This document shows positions 7,741-10,000 of a stretch of DNA of 10,000 nucleotides, one piece after another. Under the pieces are notes generated by a model. That model did not search any database. It was not told where the DNA came from and saw only the letters and a program-made list of their open reading frames with translations. Within the stretch, counting starts at the first letter, position 1; each line of letters opens with the position of its first letter. Source of the stretch: Actinidia chinensis (taxonomy: Eukaryota > Streptophyta > Magnoliopsida > Ericales > Actinidiaceae); the NCBI GenBank assembly GCA_009663005.1, contig VIGQ01002152.1, positions 50,001 through 60,000 on the forward strand, written 5' to 3'. Made by a program: the position numbers and the translations under genes.

Positions 7741-7801
7741 TTTTTAACTACTCGCGACCCCGTAACACGTGCGTGAAGGAATCCACTTTTGGAGCGAATC
7801 A

Positions 7802-7925
7802 GGCCATCCCTACAGGGCAATGACGCTGATAGACATACTTAGGGGTACTGGGGAGGTGTGCATATAATGCGCAAAAGATATGAAACAAACGAATGGGTAA
7901 AGCCGGAATCAATAAGGACAAGTGC
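7802..7925 (-). pseudogene. Retropepsin N-terminal half, interrupted by LTR A
   Basis: On the minus strand the gag frame runs straight into ALVLIDSGFTHSFVS, with the active-site Asp codon at 7910-7908. DSG is intact, but the next residue, usually A or S in this family, is Phe. In-frame coding ends at a stop at 7838-7836 just after TPPQYP. A protease-like reading continues in a shifted frame (MSISVIAL at about 7826-7803) to the LTR A border. The C-terminal half with ILGMD lies at 5716-5931 and 6041-6254, on the other side of LTR A and on the same strand, so the gene was split by the insertion. Confidence 0.85.
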
Positions 7926-9012
7926 AGGTTGACCACAAACAAGAAGTATACCTGATACTACAGATGTGGTAACGGGGGTGTTTCCTGCTACAAGGGCAAA
8001 AGCTCGGCCTTGCCGTGGTTGATTTTCCCTCCTTCCAACTAGAGGTTGTTGGACTGAGGCTGATGTTGATGTTCTCGCTCCTTGTGCTATATTCCTCTTT
8101 AAATAGTCTTTGATTTGGTGCCCCTCTTGGCCACACCCAAAACAAGCCCTACTTGCTATGCGACACTCGCCCCTATGCTTCTTCTGGCAAGTCGGGCATG
8201 TTAGTACTTTACTGGGTCTGCTACTTCCTTGACTTATGGTATTTCCTTGCAGGGTCGATGAATTTCTTCTCAAAGATCCGAAACTCTGTCTTTTCGAATT
8301 TTGTCCTCTTCTAGGATTTCCTCCTAGCCTCTTCTTGCTGTTCTCCCAGAATTGGGACATCTCATTTAACAATCTTTCGGCAATTATCGCTCTTTGAAGA
8401 ATTTCTTGATGGGTTGGTAGTCGTAATATGCCCACTTTGTTTTGGATATTCCATCATAGTCTAGCTTCAAATTTCCTCGCCTTACGAGATTTTGTTGACA
8501 CTATATGCGGGACATAATGACATAACTCTATAAATTTGTTATTATACTCCGCTATGGTCATTTTCCCTTGCATTAAGTTTTGAAATTCTTGAATTTTTTG
8601 ATCCCATACAGTCTCAGAAAAATATTCGTCATTGGACACTTCCAAGAATTTGGGCCACAACCATAATGGCTCAAACGGCTTCTTCAATTACCACTAAACT
8701 AAGGCAACTCCTACAAACATAAAGGTGGCAAAGGTCACTTCTGCTCTTCGGTGCATGGTAAGACTTCAAACACTCTCTCGGTTCCCAAGAGCTAAGACTC
8801 CTGGACCATGGGAATCGGGGGTTCTATGAAAAGTTGGGGCTTTAATTGTTGAAATTGCTTAATGGTGGTACGGCCTACTACTTCTGCATTGGCACTGGTA
8901 TTTTCAGTTGTTTTGGTGCAATACTGTTGTGAGTATCCTAGACCACTTGCACTAGTCCTTCTAGGATCCTCTCAATAAATTAATTCGGCCTTCGGGTTCC
9001 ACTACCCTTAAC
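7926..9012 (-). pseudogene. Gag (capsid plus zinc knuckle) of a minus-strand Ty3/gypsy element, broken
   Basis: Gag forms the virus-like particle and packages element RNA. From right to left on the minus strand: a GSGTRRPN then IERILEGLVQVV N-terminal stretch (about 9005-8940), and RTTIKQFQQLKPQLF (8872-8828). RVFEVLPCTEEQK follows (about 8778-8740), and then the capsid block QGKMTIAEYNNKFIELCHYV (about 8567-8508). A basic linker leads to CPTC-x3-H-x3-C (residues 80-91 of the 8435-7839 frame) and CFGCGQEGHQIKDY (8144-8103). The last Cys of this CCHC knuckle is Tyr. TAG and TAA lie at about 8698-8691, a TGA at 8453-8451, and a 1-bp loss near 8738. The run 8687-7839 is otherwise one frame. The knuckle type and the protease in frame after gag suggest a chromovirus (Tekay-like), by memory. 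Confidence 0.9.
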
Positions 9013-10000
9013 TATCTTCGCTCCCAGAAATGAATTCTTTATCGCAAGTGTACGGGTCACAAAATAGTAATAAAAACTCGAAATACGAGTATCAATCCCA
9101 CGAGGAATAGTGACCTCCAAGGTTTTTTTGAATGCAAGCTAAAATAAAAAAACACTATGATGCAATCCTAACATAATCTGGCTTATGCTTCTTCAAAAGA
9201 GATAAATAAAAAATTTGAAGTTTTTGGGTTTTGAGAGTTTAAACTAATGAAAGTAATGAAAACTAATTTAACTTTATATTAAAAACGACTCAGTATCAAT
9301 TGATTTAATCAATTGAATCTCTCGAAATTCTAATGGAGGCTTTGTATAAGTCAAATCCTTTAACTACGTCGCGAGCCTTGTATTCAAAAAATTTAGCTTT
9401 AAAACCAATTTTTTTCCTATCTTTAACTTCTAAATAAATCTGATTGTTATAATCATGAACGTGCATCATCGATCCGTGCAACGCATATAATGAACCCAAC
9501 TCATGCATAAACGTTACAAGGCAGCGTATATACTAAGTATGGTGTTAAAACATATGTGTTATCGAGCATAATAAGACGCCTAATGTTTTCAAAAGTATTT
9601 AGAACAAAAAAGAAGAAAAATAAATTTAAGAAATCTAAGGGTGAAAGTAATTTTACTTCTATTGTTTATCCTTGAGCCCAATCGATCTTCACAATCGATC
9701 CCGAGTTTAGGAAAATTAGCCACTCATGACTATAAACAACAAATAAATAGCTATTGAAGACATTACTGAATATAAAAACTAAAAAAGAAATGATTAAACC
9801 TAAAAAACTTGAATTAAAGTGAAAAGAATTAAAATAGCTCGTGTAACTAAACAAAAACCATAAAATATTTTGATCGAATGTTGAATTAATGCAAAAAATT
9901 ATAAGAATTAATGAAAAACTATGAAAACTAAGATAGGAGGCTAAGAAAAAACCTAAAAAGTACATCATTCCTTTTAGAAAATATAAGGAAGTATTTAAAG
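9013..10000 (-). mobile_element. LTR B: minus-strand LTR, 3' part (runs off the window)
   Basis: The reverse complement of this region follows LTR A from its TATA region to its end. Matches are TACTTTTTAGGTTTTTTCTT (9962-9943), GTCAAATCCTTT (9350-9361) beside AATGGAGGC (9331-9339), ATACTCGTATTTCGAG (minus strand, 9092-9077), and a terminal GGGAGCGAAG (9027-9018) equivalent to GGAGCGAATC of LTR A. Its start (U3) is beyond 10000. The gag N-terminus begins almost at its end, leaving little room for a primer-binding site and leader. LTR B may thus be an independent insertion or a rearranged 5' LTR. Short hydrophobic minus-strand frames here (9968-9666) are T-rich LTR sequence, not genes. Confidence 0.8.
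9296..9316. repeat. Paired TCAATTGA palindromes in LTR B
   Basis: TCAATTGA at 9296-9303 and 9309-9316, spaced by five bases. The corresponding place in LTR A holds GAATCGATCGATTC (7510-7523), a 14-bp palindrome. A palindromic site is therefore kept in both LTRs although its bases differ. Confidence 0.6.

Larger units (their letters stand above)
6255..7801 (+). mobile_element. LTR A: complete-looking + strand LTR (about 1.55 kb)
   Basis: It starts TGATTGGACTGCATAAG and ends GGAGCGAATCA, so it has TG...CA ends. In order: LTR-start block (6255-6373), A-rich stretch (6398-6420), TTCGAA palindrome array (6443-6812) as U3, TATA box (6868-6876), then a T-rich transcribed part and a U5 with a small conserved hairpin (7726-7740). 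From the TATA box to the end it aligns along its length with the reverse complement of 9013-10000 (LTR B). Shared blocks include GCTTTTTAGGTTTTTTCTC at 6903-6921, CAAAGGATTTGAGGTTAAT near 7454-7472 and ATACTCGTACTTCGAG at 7724-7739. It sits between two halves of one protease gene, so it is an insertion, probably a solo LTR. Confidence 0.8.

Noticed and set aside
7787..7801. TGGAGCGAATCA read as a tRNA primer-binding site after an LTR ending at CA 7783
   Set aside because: LTR ends of this type appear to run through GGAGCGAATCA, and protease coding starts right after 7801, so the motif is more likely the LTR terminus. It is not fully excluded.
9666..9968. 100-residue minus-strand frame rich in hydrophobic residues, looking like a membrane protein
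   Set aside because: It lies in the T-rich transcribed part of LTR B. The homologous part of LTR A gives a similar Phe/Leu-rich reading in broken short frames, so composition explains it.

Overview
The window looks like plant nuclear DNA made almost wholly of old, decayed LTR retrotransposons of the Ty3/gypsy superfamily. I see no host gene, tRNA or rRNA gene, CRISPR array or prokaryotic gene structure. The evidence is recognisable reverse transcriptase, RNase H, integrase, gag and protease motifs in frames full of stops and small indels, plus long AT-rich LTR sequence. The genus cannot be told from the sequence.

Left part (1-5608, + strand): the 3' part of one element that resembles the Athila lineage. 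Its pol runs RT, RNase H, integrase zinc region, integrase core and GPF module (1-2605). Then come a hairpin plus G-run, a pair of GCGTTCGAACGC-type palindromes, a leader-like stretch, an unrecognised broken ORF in the env position (about 3293-3894), and 1.7 kb of noncoding 3' region. That region ends in a perfect 8-bp hairpin and a degraded polypurine tract (5569-5608), directly before an LTR start (TGATGGACTGCATAAG, 5609).

Middle part (5609-7801): only about 107 bp of that 3' LTR survives. It is joined to the C-terminal half of a minus-strand retropepsin, and this composite 323-bp unit is repeated in tandem (5609-5931, 5932-6254). The third LTR start (6255) runs into a complete-looking + strand LTR, 'LTR A', that ends in CA at 7801. 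Its U3 holds an array of decayed TTCGAA palindromes, followed by a TATA box.

Right part (7802-10000, - strand): the N-terminal half of the same retropepsin (DSG motif) starts right at the end of LTR A. It continues into a gag pseudogene with a zinc knuckle and Retrotrans_gag domain, and then into 'LTR B' (about 9013-10000+). LTR B is homologous to LTR A but inverted. The simplest reading is that a chromovirus-like minus-strand element was hit inside its protease gene by LTR A. A neighbouring + strand element was then truncated against it, and the LTR-start/protease unit was amplified, probably by unequal exchange between the repeated LTR starts. Nothing here appears able to encode a working element.
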